A stretch of DNA of 64,000 nt from the NCBI GenBank assembly GCA_021773135.1, contig JAJFKP010000030.1:1-64000 (forward strand). Reading direction: 5' to 3'. The translations under genes and the position numbers were made by a program. The notes under the pieces were generated by a model. It saw only the letters and a program-made list of their open reading frames with translations, was not told the DNA's origin and searched no databases. The stretch is from Woeseiaceae bacterium (GTDB taxonomy: Bacteria; Pseudomonadota; Gammaproteobacteria; Steroidobacterales; Woeseiaceae). This document shows, piece after piece, positions 47,955 through 56,475 of this stretch. How positions within the stretch are numbered: the stretch's first letter is position 1; each line of letters begins with the position of its first letter.

Positions 47955-49408
47955 ATCTTGGTGCGAATGAGTCCTTTACCCGGCTCATGCTGGCAACGCA
48001 GCTCGAGCCAGCGGGGCTGCTGCCGGTTCATTCGCCGTTTGACGGCAAACTGCTGGCGGAAGTGCCGACCAGCAGTGCGGCACATGTTGAGGACGCCCTT
48101 GCCGCAGCGTATGCACTGTTCGCCAAGCGCGACGACTGGTTGCCAATCCCCGAGCGCGTCGCCATTCTCGACCGGCTTGCTGACCTGCTGGCCGGACAAC
48201 GTGAATACCTTGCCCTGCTGGCGGCAAGCGAAGGCGGCAAGCCGCTGGTCGATTCGGAGGTCGAAGTTACGCGCGCAATCGACGGCATCAGGCTGTGTAT
48301 CGAGGAATTGCGCAGCAATCGCGGCCAAGTAATCCCGGTCGCGACAACCGATGCAACCCGTGGCCGCACAGCATTTACGCAGAAAGAACCTGCCGGCGTC
48401 GTCGTTGCGGTCAGTGCATTCAACCACCCACTGAATTTGATTGTGCACCAGGTCGCCCCGGCCGTTGCTGCCGGCTGTCCGGTGATCGTAAAACCTGCTG
48501 CCGATACGCCTCTGTCCTGCCTCAATTTCGTTGGCCTGCTGTACGCCGCAGGGCTGCCGCCGGCGTGGTGCCAGGCTATCGTGACGGACAGCAACGAGTC
48601 TGCGGAGAAGCTGGTTACCGACCCGAGATGTGCTTTTTTCAGTTTTATCGGCAGTGCGAAAGTGGGCTGGATGTTACGCAGCAAACTGGCACCCGGCACA
48701 CGCTGTGCGCTGGAGCATGGCGGCGTTGCTCCGGCAGTCCTGCTCGATGATTTCAAGTTCGACGCAACGCTCGAATCGATAACCAAGGGTGGCTTTTACC
48801 ATGCCGGCCAGGTTTGCGTATCGGTGCAGCGAGTCTTTGTCCCCGCTACGCTGGCACGGCCATTCGCGGACGCCCTTGGACAATCTGCGGATCAGCTTCG
48901 CGTGGGTGATCCAACCAGTACCGATACCGAGGTTGGCCCGCTGATTCGCAGCAGTGAGGTCGAACGTATCGACGCATGGGTACAGGAGGCCGTCGCCCAG
49001 GGTGGTGAGTTGATTGCCGGCGGCCGGCGCCTCGATAACAATTGTTATGCACCGACCGTCATCCTCGACCCGCCAGAGAACGCAAGACTGAGTCAACTGG
49101 AAGTCTTCGGACCCGTTGTTTGCATCTATTCCTACAGTAAAATCGCCTCTGCTATTGCACAGGCAAACAGTCTGCCAACGGCGTTCCAGGCCGCAGTATA
49201 CGGCAGAGACATTGACCAGCTAATGGCGGTCGGGCAGCAGCTCGATGGATCCGCGGTCATGTTCAACGATCACACTGCGTTTCGCGATGACGTAATGCCC
49301 TTTGCAGGTTTACGCGAGTCGGGGCTGGGCACTGGCGGCATTCCTTACACGATGGAGGACATGCAAATAGACAAGATGATCGTTATTCGTTCACTGCCGA
49401 CGCAGTAG
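47942..49408 (+). CDS. NAD(P)-dependent aldehyde dehydrogenase
   Basis: 488 residues of the aldehyde dehydrogenase superfamily. Oxyanion region VSAFNHPLNLIVHQVAPAVAAGCPVIVKPA, cofactor loop FFSFIGSAKVGWML, catalytic Glu in CALEHGGVAPAVLL and catalytic Cys in AGQVCVSVQRVFV are all there. It resembles lactaldehyde / phosphonoacetaldehyde / succinate-semialdehyde types but the substrate is open. The 13 bp overlap with the ThDP enzyme gene implies a coupled pair. Its stop overlaps the convergent cyclophilin gene. Confidence 0.92.
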   Translation: MPDLNLGANESFTRLMLATQLEPAGLLPVHSPFDGKLLAEVPTSSAAHVEDALAAAYALFAKRDDWLPIPERVAILDRLADLLAGQREYLALLAASEGGKPLVDSEVEVTRAIDGIRLCIEELRSNRGQVIPVATTDATRGRTAFTQKEPAGVVVAVSAFNHPLNLIVHQVAPAVAAGCPVIVKPAADTPLSCLNFVGLLYAAGLPPAWCQAIVTDSNESAEKLVTDPRCAFFSFIGSAKVGWMLRSKLAPGTRCALEHGGVAPAVLLDDFKFDATLESITKGGFYHAGQVCVSVQRVFVPATLARPFADALGQSADQLRVGDPTSTDTEVGPLIRSSEVERIDAWVQEAVAQGGELIAGGRRLDNNCYAPTVILDPPENARLSQLEVFGPVVCIYSYSKIASAIAQANSLPTAFQAAVYGRDIDQLMAVGQQLDGSAVMFNDHTAFRDDVMPFAGLRESGLGTGGIPYTMEDMQIDKMIVIRSLPTQ

Positions 49409-50305
49409 CGGCAAGGCCGACGGATTCTGCGGCCGCGCCGGAAGCGGAATGTTGCATAAATCAATTCGCCCGGTCGGGTCGACAAACCACTCTTCGGCCC
49501 GATGGCGTCGCGCCTCTACCAGGTTCCTGAAAGTTTCTGTATCAGTGCGTAGCAGCTCGATTGACAGTCGTTCGGCGGTCGGCAGGTCTGCACCAATGCG
49601 CATTGAAAGTATGCGGACATGTTCTGCCGATGACTCGTAGAACCCCAGCGGACCCGTTCCCCGGGGCAATGCGCTCAGAATCGTCATACCCGAGATCACT
49701 CTGCCAATAACGGTCACGTTGCGATCGAGGTGGCGAGGCGCATGGCCCGTGACGACGTAGAGCTCGGCTCCACTTCCACTTTGGGCCGAATTGCCGCGAC
49801 CGACGCCCACTGCGCCATAGCAATGCGTCAGCCAGGCGCGCGCGCCGGCGCGATCCCTGGCAGCGGGAAATCCGCCGGAGAACCCGACCTCGTCAGCATA
49901 GGCATCAGTGGCGTCAATCGCGGTGAAATCCAGGGCTTCCCCGGGCCGGGTGAATTCTGCGGCAAGCGATTCCTTAGCCTTGCCGAGCGGGCGCGCGCCA
50001 TCAGCTCCGGCGCTCGGATCACCCCACTGCACAACATAGTTGTCCTGCGACCGGACGATTGCGAGGCCATCGAAATATCGGTTGGCAATAAGCTGGCGCA
50101 GGTTCGCAATGTGCGCAGGTGCAAAATCCGGTGCCAGTTCGAAGACCACCTGTCCGCGGTCGAGCTCCAGGTACACCGTGTTCTCAGGTGCTGGTTGACG
50201 CCAGTCGGATGTCTGCGACGCGCGCAGTACGCTGTCCATCGTTGGCCGTTCCTGCGCCGCCGATACAGCGGCACAGGCACATAGCCAGAGCAGCAGCCCG
50301 CGCAA
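49391..50305 (-). CDS. periplasmic cyclophilin-type peptidyl-prolyl isomerase
   Basis: 304 residues with a signal peptide (MRGLLLWLCACAAVSAAQ). The cyclophilin core (about 43-240) has VYLELDRGQVVFELAPDFAPAHIANLRQLIANRYFDGLAIVRSQDNYVVQWGD and CYGAVGVGRGNSAQSGSGAELYVVTGHAPRHLDRNVTVIGRVISGM. A C-terminal tail of about 65 residues is extra compared with PpiA. It starts 2 bp after the sodium-dependent transporter gene, so the two are probably co-transcribed. Folding of exported proteins is its likely job. Confidence 0.9.
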   Translation of the reverse strand: MRGLLLWLCACAAVSAAQERPTMDSVLRASQTSDWRQPAPENTVYLELDRGQVVFELAPDFAPAHIANLRQLIANRYFDGLAIVRSQDNYVVQWGDPSAGADGARPLGKAKESLAAEFTRPGEALDFTAIDATDAYADEVGFSGGFPAARDRAGARAWLTHCYGAVGVGRGNSAQSGSGAELYVVTGHAPRHLDRNVTVIGRVISGMTILSALPRGTGPLGFYESSAEHVRILSMRIGADLPTAERLSIELLRTDTETFRNLVEARRHRAEEWFVDPTGRIDLCNIPLPARPQNPSALPLLRRQ

Positions 50306-50307
50306 AA

Positions 50308-51690
50308 CTACCCTGCTTCTGTGATACCCATGAATAGGGTCACAATCAGCACAGGTGGAATGACGAAGCGAATCATGAATCGCCAGAAGCCGAAAAACAC
50401 GCCGTCCTGAACATTGATCTCCTCAAGCTTGAGCGCTTTGGGCACGAGCCAGCCGAAAAATATCGCGGAGAATGCGCCGCCGATCAGGAGCAGGTTGTTT
50501 GCTGCGAGAGTGTCGAGTGTGTCGAATATATCCAGCCCCACGTACGACGGTATGAAGTCAAGCAAGCGCACATCCGACCAGGTGCTGAAACCAAGAATCG
50601 ATGCGATACCGAGTATCCAGGCGGCGCCCGCGACCCACAGGATGCCGTACTTGCGCGGAATATTGAGATGTTCGTCAACCCAGTTGACCACGCCTTCAGC
50701 GAGTCCGATACACGACGACAGCGCCGCAGAAATCAGCAGTACGAAGAAGATCGCCCCGAACAGCTGGCCGCCCGGCATTTGTCCAAAGGCCAGCGGCAGC
50801 GTTTGAAATACGAGGCCGGCGCCGGCGCCGGGGTTAAGCCCATACTGGAACACCAGCGGAAAAATCGCGAAACCAGCCAGCACTGCAACACCCGTATCCA
50901 TAAAGATAACGGCGGTGGCGGATCGCGGAATTGAAAAATCCTTGGGCATATAGGAACCGAAGACGACCAGTGAACCCATGCCGATGCCAATGGAGAAAAA
51001 TGCCTGGCCAATCGCCTTCATAAACGTGCCGAAGGTTATCTTCGAGAAATCCGGTTCCAGCAGGAAGCGCAGCGTGCTAGCCATGTCGCCGGCCACCATG
51101 CCATAGATGACCATGATCAGGATTGCGCCGAACAACGCCGGCATTAGAATTTTCACAGCGCGCTCGATGCCCGACTGCACGCCCTGACGAATGATCAGGA
51201 TGATCAGAATATGCACAATCGTATTCCACATCATCAGCTTCACCGGGCTGCCCAGCAGGTTGCCAAACATCGTGCTGGTTGCGGCTGCATCAACACCGTC
51301 GAACGCGCCGGTCGACGCCTTGACGAAATAGTCCAGCGTCCAGCCGGATAATACGGTGTAGTAGGACAGGATGACGAAGGCGCAGAATATTCCCAGCGTC
51401 CCGACCAGGCCCCATTTCTTACTGCGGCCGCATTCGACGGCGACATTGACGAAGCTTTGCGGAGCGCTTGCCGCGCCGCGACGACCAATTGAAATTTCCG
51501 TAATCAGAAGTGGCAGACCGATGGCCAGCGCGCAAGCAAGGTAGATGATCAGGAATGCTGAACCACCGTTCTCGCCAAGCTGGTACGGGAAGCGCCAGAT
51601 GTTGCCCATACCAACCGCAAATCCGACCGCGGCGAGCAGGAAACCCCACCGTGAAGACCATTGTTCGCCGGAACCGGATGCGCCCGCCAT
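50308..51690 (-). CDS. sodium-dependent transporter, NSS/SNF family
   Basis: 460 residues, about 11-12 membrane segments. The opening WSSRWGFLLAAVGFAVGMGNIWRFPYQLGENGGSAFLIIYLACALAIGLPLLITEISIGRRG is the NSS hallmark (TM1 and its sodium and substrate-binding break). Prokaryotic members carry amino acids or related amines with Na+. The gene is followed 2 bp later by the cyclophilin. Substrate unknown, though the peptide-degrading setting of the right half suggests amino acids. Confidence 0.94.
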   Translation of the reverse strand: MAGASGSGEQWSSRWGFLLAAVGFAVGMGNIWRFPYQLGENGGSAFLIIYLACALAIGLPLLITEISIGRRGAASAPQSFVNVAVECGRSKKWGLVGTLGIFCAFVILSYYTVLSGWTLDYFVKASTGAFDGVDAAATSTMFGNLLGSPVKLMMWNTIVHILIILIIRQGVQSGIERAVKILMPALFGAILIMVIYGMVAGDMASTLRFLLEPDFSKITFGTFMKAIGQAFFSIGIGMGSLVVFGSYMPKDFSIPRSATAVIFMDTGVAVLAGFAIFPLVFQYGLNPGAGAGLVFQTLPLAFGQMPGGQLFGAIFFVLLISAALSSCIGLAEGVVNWVDEHLNIPRKYGILWVAGAAWILGIASILGFSTWSDVRLLDFIPSYVGLDIFDTLDTLAANNLLLIGGAFSAIFFGWLVPKALKLEEINVQDGVFFGFWRFMIRFVIPPVLIVTLFMGITEAG

Positions 51691-51872
51691 ATGCTTCTCC
51701 CTTGTTGTTCTGTTGGTTCGGTTGTTCGGATGCGCCGGGCGCTGTCACAGGCGCCGACGGATGCCGTATCTTCTCATAATCGCTGCAAATCTTGGCATAT
51801 CGTTTACTATTCCTGCGAATTCGCGCAGAAGAATCAAGACATGAAACTGACCACTGACCCTGGGGGACGACA

Positions 51873-53150
51873 ATGAAACACCTGATATTGCTGCTTGCGG
51901 CCGCCGTCATGACCGCCGGCACCGCCGTTGCCGACACGCTGATCCATGCCGGCCGGCTTATCGACGGCGAGACTGATCGAGCCGTTGCGGAAAAGACCAT
52001 TCGAATCGTTGGCGGCGACATCAGGGCGATCGAAAATGGCTACACGTCGCCGGGGGATGGCGACACCGTCGTCGATTTGCGGGACTCGACGGTATTGCCC
52101 GGCTTGATGGATACCCATGTGCATCTCACCGGCGAATACTCGAGCAACAGCAATCTGAATCGATTCATACTGAACGAGGCCGACTATGCATTCGATGCAG
52201 CCAAGTATGCGCGGCGGACTTTACTCGCAGGTTTTACCGTCGTGCGCAACCTCGGTGACGCGTTCAATGTCACGATCGCGCTGCGTAAAGCGATCGCGGC
52301 GGGAGATGTCGAAGGACCGATGATTATTACGGCTGGCACCAGCCTTGCCTCGACGGGCGGACATGGCGACGGGACGAACGGCTGGGCCGCACGCTTTGAC
52401 GCGGACCCGGGTCCGAAACAGGGTGTCGTCAATAGCGCTGAAGATGCGAAAAAAGCGGTCCGACAACGATACAAGGAAGGCGCCGACTGGATCAAGATAA
52501 CGGCGACAGGGGGCGTGCTAAGCGTTGCTAAAAGCGGACAAAATCCACAATTTACGGACGATGAGTTCCGCGCCATTGTAGAAACCGCCACAGACTACGG
52601 CATGCGCGTTGCCGCACATGCACATGGCACCGAAGGAATGAAGCGGGCTGTGCTGGCGGGCGTTGCCTCGATCGAGCATGGCACCTATATGTCCGAAGAA
52701 GTGATGCAGCTGATGAAAGATCACGGCACGTTTTACGTGCCGACCATACTGGCCGGCAACTGGGTCGCCGAAATGGCGAAAACAGACGGTTTTTTTCCAG
52801 AGCTGGTTCGGCCTAAAGCTGCTGCTATTGGCCCGTTGATTGAAGGGACTTTTGCGGCCGCTTACAAGGCGGGCGTACCGATCGTTTTTGGCACTGATAC
52901 GGGCGTTTCACCGCATGGCGACAATGCCCAGGAATTCGCATTGATGGTGCGCTCCGGCATGCCGCCGATGGAAGCAATCCAGTCAGCAACGAGCGTTGCG
53001 GCGGATTTCCTCGACATCGGCACTACGCACGGTCGCCTGGAGGCGGGCAAGCGCGCCGACATAATCGCCGTGAAAGGCGATCCGCTGGACGACATATCGC
53101 TGCTCGAACACGTCAGTTTCGTAATGCGCGGCGGCACGATATATAAATAG
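51873..53150 (+). CDS. secreted amidohydrolase (imidazolonepropionase/Xaa-Pro-dipeptidase-like)
   Basis: 425 residues with a signal peptide ([21 protein letters not shown]). Metal-binding TIM-barrel amidohydrolase: [12 protein letters not shown] (HxH), [55 protein letters not shown], and [17 protein letters not shown] (last Asp ligand). The family includes prolidase-type Xaa-Arg/Xaa-Lys dipeptidases (Sgx9260-like). SD GGGGGA before ATG 51873. Divergent from the NSS transporter. Dipeptide hydrolysis in the periplasm is likely. Confidence 0.9.
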   Translation: MKHLILLLAAAVMTAGTAVADTLIHAGRLIDGETDRAVAEKTIRIVGGDIRAIENGYTSPGDGDTVVDLRDSTVLPGLMDTHVHLTGEYSSNSNLNRFILNEADYAFDAAKYARRTLLAGFTVVRNLGDAFNVTIALRKAIAAGDVEGPMIITAGTSLASTGGHGDGTNGWAARFDADPGPKQGVVNSAEDAKKAVRQRYKEGADWIKITATGGVLSVAKSGQNPQFTDDEFRAIVETATDYGMRVAAHAHGTEGMKRAVLAGVASIEHGTYMSEEVMQLMKDHGTFYVPTILAGNWVAEMAKTDGFFPELVRPKAAAIGPLIEGTFAAAYKAGVPIVFGTDTGVSPHGDNAQEFALMVRSGMPPMEAIQSATSVAADFLDIGTTHGRLEAGKRADIIAVKGDPLDDISLLEHVSFVMRGGTIYK

Positions 53151-53307
53151 GCGGCACGGCGCCGTCGCTGTGGTGACGGACTGACTGGTTGTGCGTGATA
53201 CAGGTCTCGTTTCGGGTCGCCCGCGCCGCTATTTTGTGAGCCGTTGCACCGCCACAGCGGGCTGCATTCGGTAGTTTTGCAGTCTACGCAATGATTGCGG
53301 AATCGTT

Positions 53308-54741
53308 ATGGCCGGCAGCTGCCAGCACCAATCAACTGAATTAGATCGCGGCCTGCGGTGGTTCGCGTGCTACGCATTGCTTTGCGCTGCGCCTTTACAG
53401 GCATTCGAAATGGAAATGGGTTCGGTCACCGTCCAGGACACCTTTACGACCCCGTCCTGGACCAGCGTTACATTCCTCGAACCATTCGACGTGCGCCCGG
53501 TGGTCGTGGCGCTGCCGACAACGGACGGTGGCGATCCGGCCACGCTTCGAATTCGCAATGTCACAACCAGCGGATTTCAAATACTCCAGGTGGAACCGAA
53601 CGCCAACGACGGCCCGCACGTCGCGATGCCAACCGCATACCTTGCCATTGAACCCGGCAATCACCTGCTGCCCGGCGGTGGGCGGATCGCAGCACTCGAG
53701 CGCGCGACGACCAGTTTCGCCAACCGCTTTATTGCAACAACGTGGGACACGGTGTCGTTTCCTGCAGCGTTCGTTGGCGCGCCGGCGGTCGTCGCGCAGA
53801 TACAGACGATGGCAAACGAATCACAGTCGCCGCCTGCCAGTTCCTCGGTCCCATTCATGGATGTAGGCATACGCAATGTCAGCGCGGGATCCATGCAGTT
53901 GACCCTTGAGCGCGCCGAATCAGTCGCCGGCTCCGTGACCGTCAGCGAACGAGTCGGCATGATAGCAATCCAGAATGCCACCAACTTTTCTTTCACAGAC
54001 GCATTCAGCAATTCTGTACAACTGCAGTCACTGCTTACGCCCGCCAATATCCAGGGATATAGCGACGGATGTTTTGCGAACAGCTATGCTGCGTCGTTCG
54101 CCAACACGCCGCTGGCGGTCGCCTCAACCAATAGCCGTTCGGGCAACAACGGCGGCTGGGTACGTCGTTGCAGCCAATCTGCGACCACGCTTGGCCTGAC
54201 CGTCGACGAAGACATCGACAACGACTCTGAACGAAACCACATCGGCGAGTCTGCCGGCATTATCGCGGCGTCGTTGGCGTTTCACGCCAACTTCGACGTC
54301 GACCTGCTGGTGTCCAAAAACGTTGCCACGCTCGCTGACCCGTTCAACGGTGGCACCAATCCAAAGGCCATACCAAATGCCGACGTCGAGTACGTAATCG
54401 GCGTTAGCAATCGTGGCTCAGCGTCGCCGGATAACGATACGGTTGCCATACGAGATGAGATACCGGCGACGCTGCGGCTGTGTGTGGCCGCAACCTGTTC
54501 CGCCGGTGGCCCAATTGTCTTCGATGATTCCGGATCGCCGGTATCGACCGGTGTGACCCTTGGCAGCGTCGAGTTTTCGAACAACGGCGGCGCGACTTTC
54601 AGCTATACACCAAAACCGGACAGCGACGGTTTCGACGCCGCCGTGAACGCCGTGCGCATTACTCTGGACGGAGTCCTGAACAGCATTGCCCCTGCCGGCG
54701 CACCAGCATTCGAACTGCGCCTGGTTGCCAGGGTCAACTAA
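53308..54741 (+). CDS. secreted protein with H-type-lectin-like repeats and DUF11-like C-terminus
   Basis: 477 residues with an N-terminal signal segment (GLRWFACYALLCAAPLQAFE). Two related regions follow: MEMGSVTVQDTFTTPSWTSVTFLEPFDVRPVVVALPTTDGGDPATLRIRNVTTSGFQI, and the later AGSVTVSERVGMIAIQ; these look like H-type lectin folds. The last about 145 residues (from DLLVSKNVATLADPFNGGTNPKAIPN) share a domain with the protein at 24144, including VEFSNNGGATFSYTPKPDSDGFDAAVNAVRI. Single gene, no operon. Cell-surface or extracellular binding is likely; function unknown. Confidence 0.78.
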   Translation: MAGSCQHQSTELDRGLRWFACYALLCAAPLQAFEMEMGSVTVQDTFTTPSWTSVTFLEPFDVRPVVVALPTTDGGDPATLRIRNVTTSGFQILQVEPNANDGPHVAMPTAYLAIEPGNHLLPGGGRIAALERATTSFANRFIATTWDTVSFPAAFVGAPAVVAQIQTMANESQSPPASSSVPFMDVGIRNVSAGSMQLTLERAESVAGSVTVSERVGMIAIQNATNFSFTDAFSNSVQLQSLLTPANIQGYSDGCFANSYAASFANTPLAVASTNSRSGNNGGWVRRCSQSATTLGLTVDEDIDNDSERNHIGESAGIIAASLAFHANFDVDLLVSKNVATLADPFNGGTNPKAIPNADVEYVIGVSNRGSASPDNDTVAIRDEIPATLRLCVAATCSAGGPIVFDDSGSPVSTGVTLGSVEFSNNGGATFSYTPKPDSDGFDAAVNAVRITLDGVLNSIAPAGAPAFELRLVARVN

Positions 54742-54939
54742 CTGGTTGGAATCGCTGCCAGCGCCGCTCCAATGGTGCGAATTCAACTTCGCCGAACTGA
54801 GTTGGCAACATCTCCGTCGGTCAGGCAGAGACTGGCAAAATATTCGCCGCATGCCGACGTAGCCTGGGATAGCAACGATCCCGGCAACGAACGAGGGCAG
54901 TAGTCGAGCATTCAAATACGAGTCTTTGCAGGATCGAAG

Positions 54940-56199
54940 TTATGGCTTCGACCAGGCTGCTGCATCTGCAACTGCCTGCACGTCGTCCTTTAGTTCGAGC
55001 GCCGCGCTTGCGCGTTCAAGCGCCTGCCGCGACTGCTTTGTCGCCGCCGACGGAAGCGATGGGTCATCGATATCGGCGAGCAACTCCAGTGCTTTCTGCA
55101 GTCTGATCTGCACTTCAACAGTTGCCGCGCCGTCGCGTGCAATGGGGCGGAAGGCATCGCCGAGCATATCGTCAAGTTTCAGTTCCGGAATCCTGACACG
55201 ATCGTATTCCGGATCCTTTGCTTCACATTCATCCAGAGGCTCAACCAGGCCAGCAATCAGCCGTACAAATGAGTCGACAATCTCGATCGCTGTACCTGGA
55301 TCATTGATGGCCGGGGACAAAGCGCGACTGGCAATCTCCGACAACGTAATAAATCCGAAGCGTGGATCATCATCGAAGACGCGCGCGATCCCCACCGCAA
55401 AGGTGCACACGATTTTGTCATGGTCGGGTTCATCGTCCGCGTCACCTTTTTTTTCGATAAAGGCAAGTGGGAGATTATGAGAAACAAAGGCGCCCGGCAA
55501 TGCAGCGACGTGAATCACGACATCATGTTCGTCTGCGCAGGACTGCAGGGCTTCGACATCTATGTGTTGCACATAACCGATGTTGTCACCGCAAACCCTG
55601 GTGCCGCTGCGGTCGATTTCCGCCACCGGCCGTGCACCTAGCGCTGCGTTCAGACGACGGCGACGCAGTGACTTCTCGGCCGCTGCTTCGACTTTTTCAA
55701 TCGCGGTGCCGATACGTCCAAGCCGCGCAATCCAGTCAACCCACCGCACAAAAGTAATAACCACCAAGCCGAGTACTACAACGGTGATGCTAAATAACAA
55801 AAAATGACCTGCCGCTTCGTAATAGTTGTTTTTCATCGCCACCAGCGCGACGATCGAATAGATAAATGCACCCATAAATATCGATAGCGCGTTTTGGGAC
55901 GTGCCATCGGCTATCAAAAGGGAGAAGGAACGCGGCGTGGCGCGGTCAGCGGCCGAAGCGTAGGCGGACACCATCGAAGCCACTGCAAGGGTTGCAATCA
56001 CCAGCATGCTTGAGGCCGTTATTGATAGCAGCGTTTCGGTCGATTCGGGAGTGATTTTTGGCAGCGAAGCACCGATTTTAAAGCTGTCGGCCCATTTGGC
56101 AATAAATGCACCGGTGATCGACAGGACACAGAATATCAGCGGCCGGATCCACAGGCGTTCACCGAGACGATTTACAAAGAATTTAAAGCGGCTCCACAT
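54940..56199 (-). CDS. DUF2254 membrane protein
   Basis: 419 residues. Four N-terminal membrane segments (LIFCVLSITGAFIAKWAD, TLLSITASSMLVIATLAVASMVSAYASAADRATPR, NALSIFMGAFIYSIVALVAM, FLLFSITVVVLGLVVITFVRWVDWI) precede a large cytoplasmic domain with GYVQHIDVEALQSCADEHDVVIHVAALPGAFV and SEIASRALSPAINDPGTAIEIVDSFVRL. This is the DUF2254 layout; function of the family is unknown. Convergent with the secreted protein, 198 bp apart with nothing notable in that gap. Confidence 0.9.
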   Translation of the reverse strand: MWSRFKFFVNRLGERLWIRPLIFCVLSITGAFIAKWADSFKIGASLPKITPESTETLLSITASSMLVIATLAVASMVSAYASAADRATPRSFSLLIADGTSQNALSIFMGAFIYSIVALVAMKNNYYEAAGHFLLFSITVVVLGLVVITFVRWVDWIARLGRIGTAIEKVEAAAEKSLRRRRLNAALGARPVAEIDRSGTRVCGDNIGYVQHIDVEALQSCADEHDVVIHVAALPGAFVSHNLPLAFIEKKGDADDEPDHDKIVCTFAVGIARVFDDDPRFGFITLSEIASRALSPAINDPGTAIEIVDSFVRLIAGLVEPLDECEAKDPEYDRVRIPELKLDDMLGDAFRPIARDGAATVEVQIRLQKALELLADIDDPSLPSAATKQSRQALERASAALELKDDVQAVADAAAWSKP

Positions 56200-56475
56200 G
56201 AGTTTCCCTGATTTTGGAATAAAATTCTTTCTGGTGCGAGTGGTCGCAGCGTATCAGCATCGTCTGCAATTTGGGCAGGATCGAAACTTTTCCGCGAATG
56301 ACAAGTAGCGCATGCACCGTGACCGGTACCTTGAAATCAATGCAAAACGTTTACAGGTAGTCAACCCAATTGCCCAGATCCGCAGCGCCCCTTAAAGCAG
56401 AGATACCTGTTTACCCGGTCGGCGAAGAATACAAAATTTCTTGATTGCACGGTTTCAACTTTCGAAACTGTGGGA
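56200..56475. other. 276 bp gap with no clear feature
   Basis: Between the DUF2254 start and the M14 peptidase stop. It should hold the DUF2254 promoter and the peptidase terminator, but I see no strong hairpin with a T-run, no RNA gene and no good coding frame. Confidence 0.6.
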
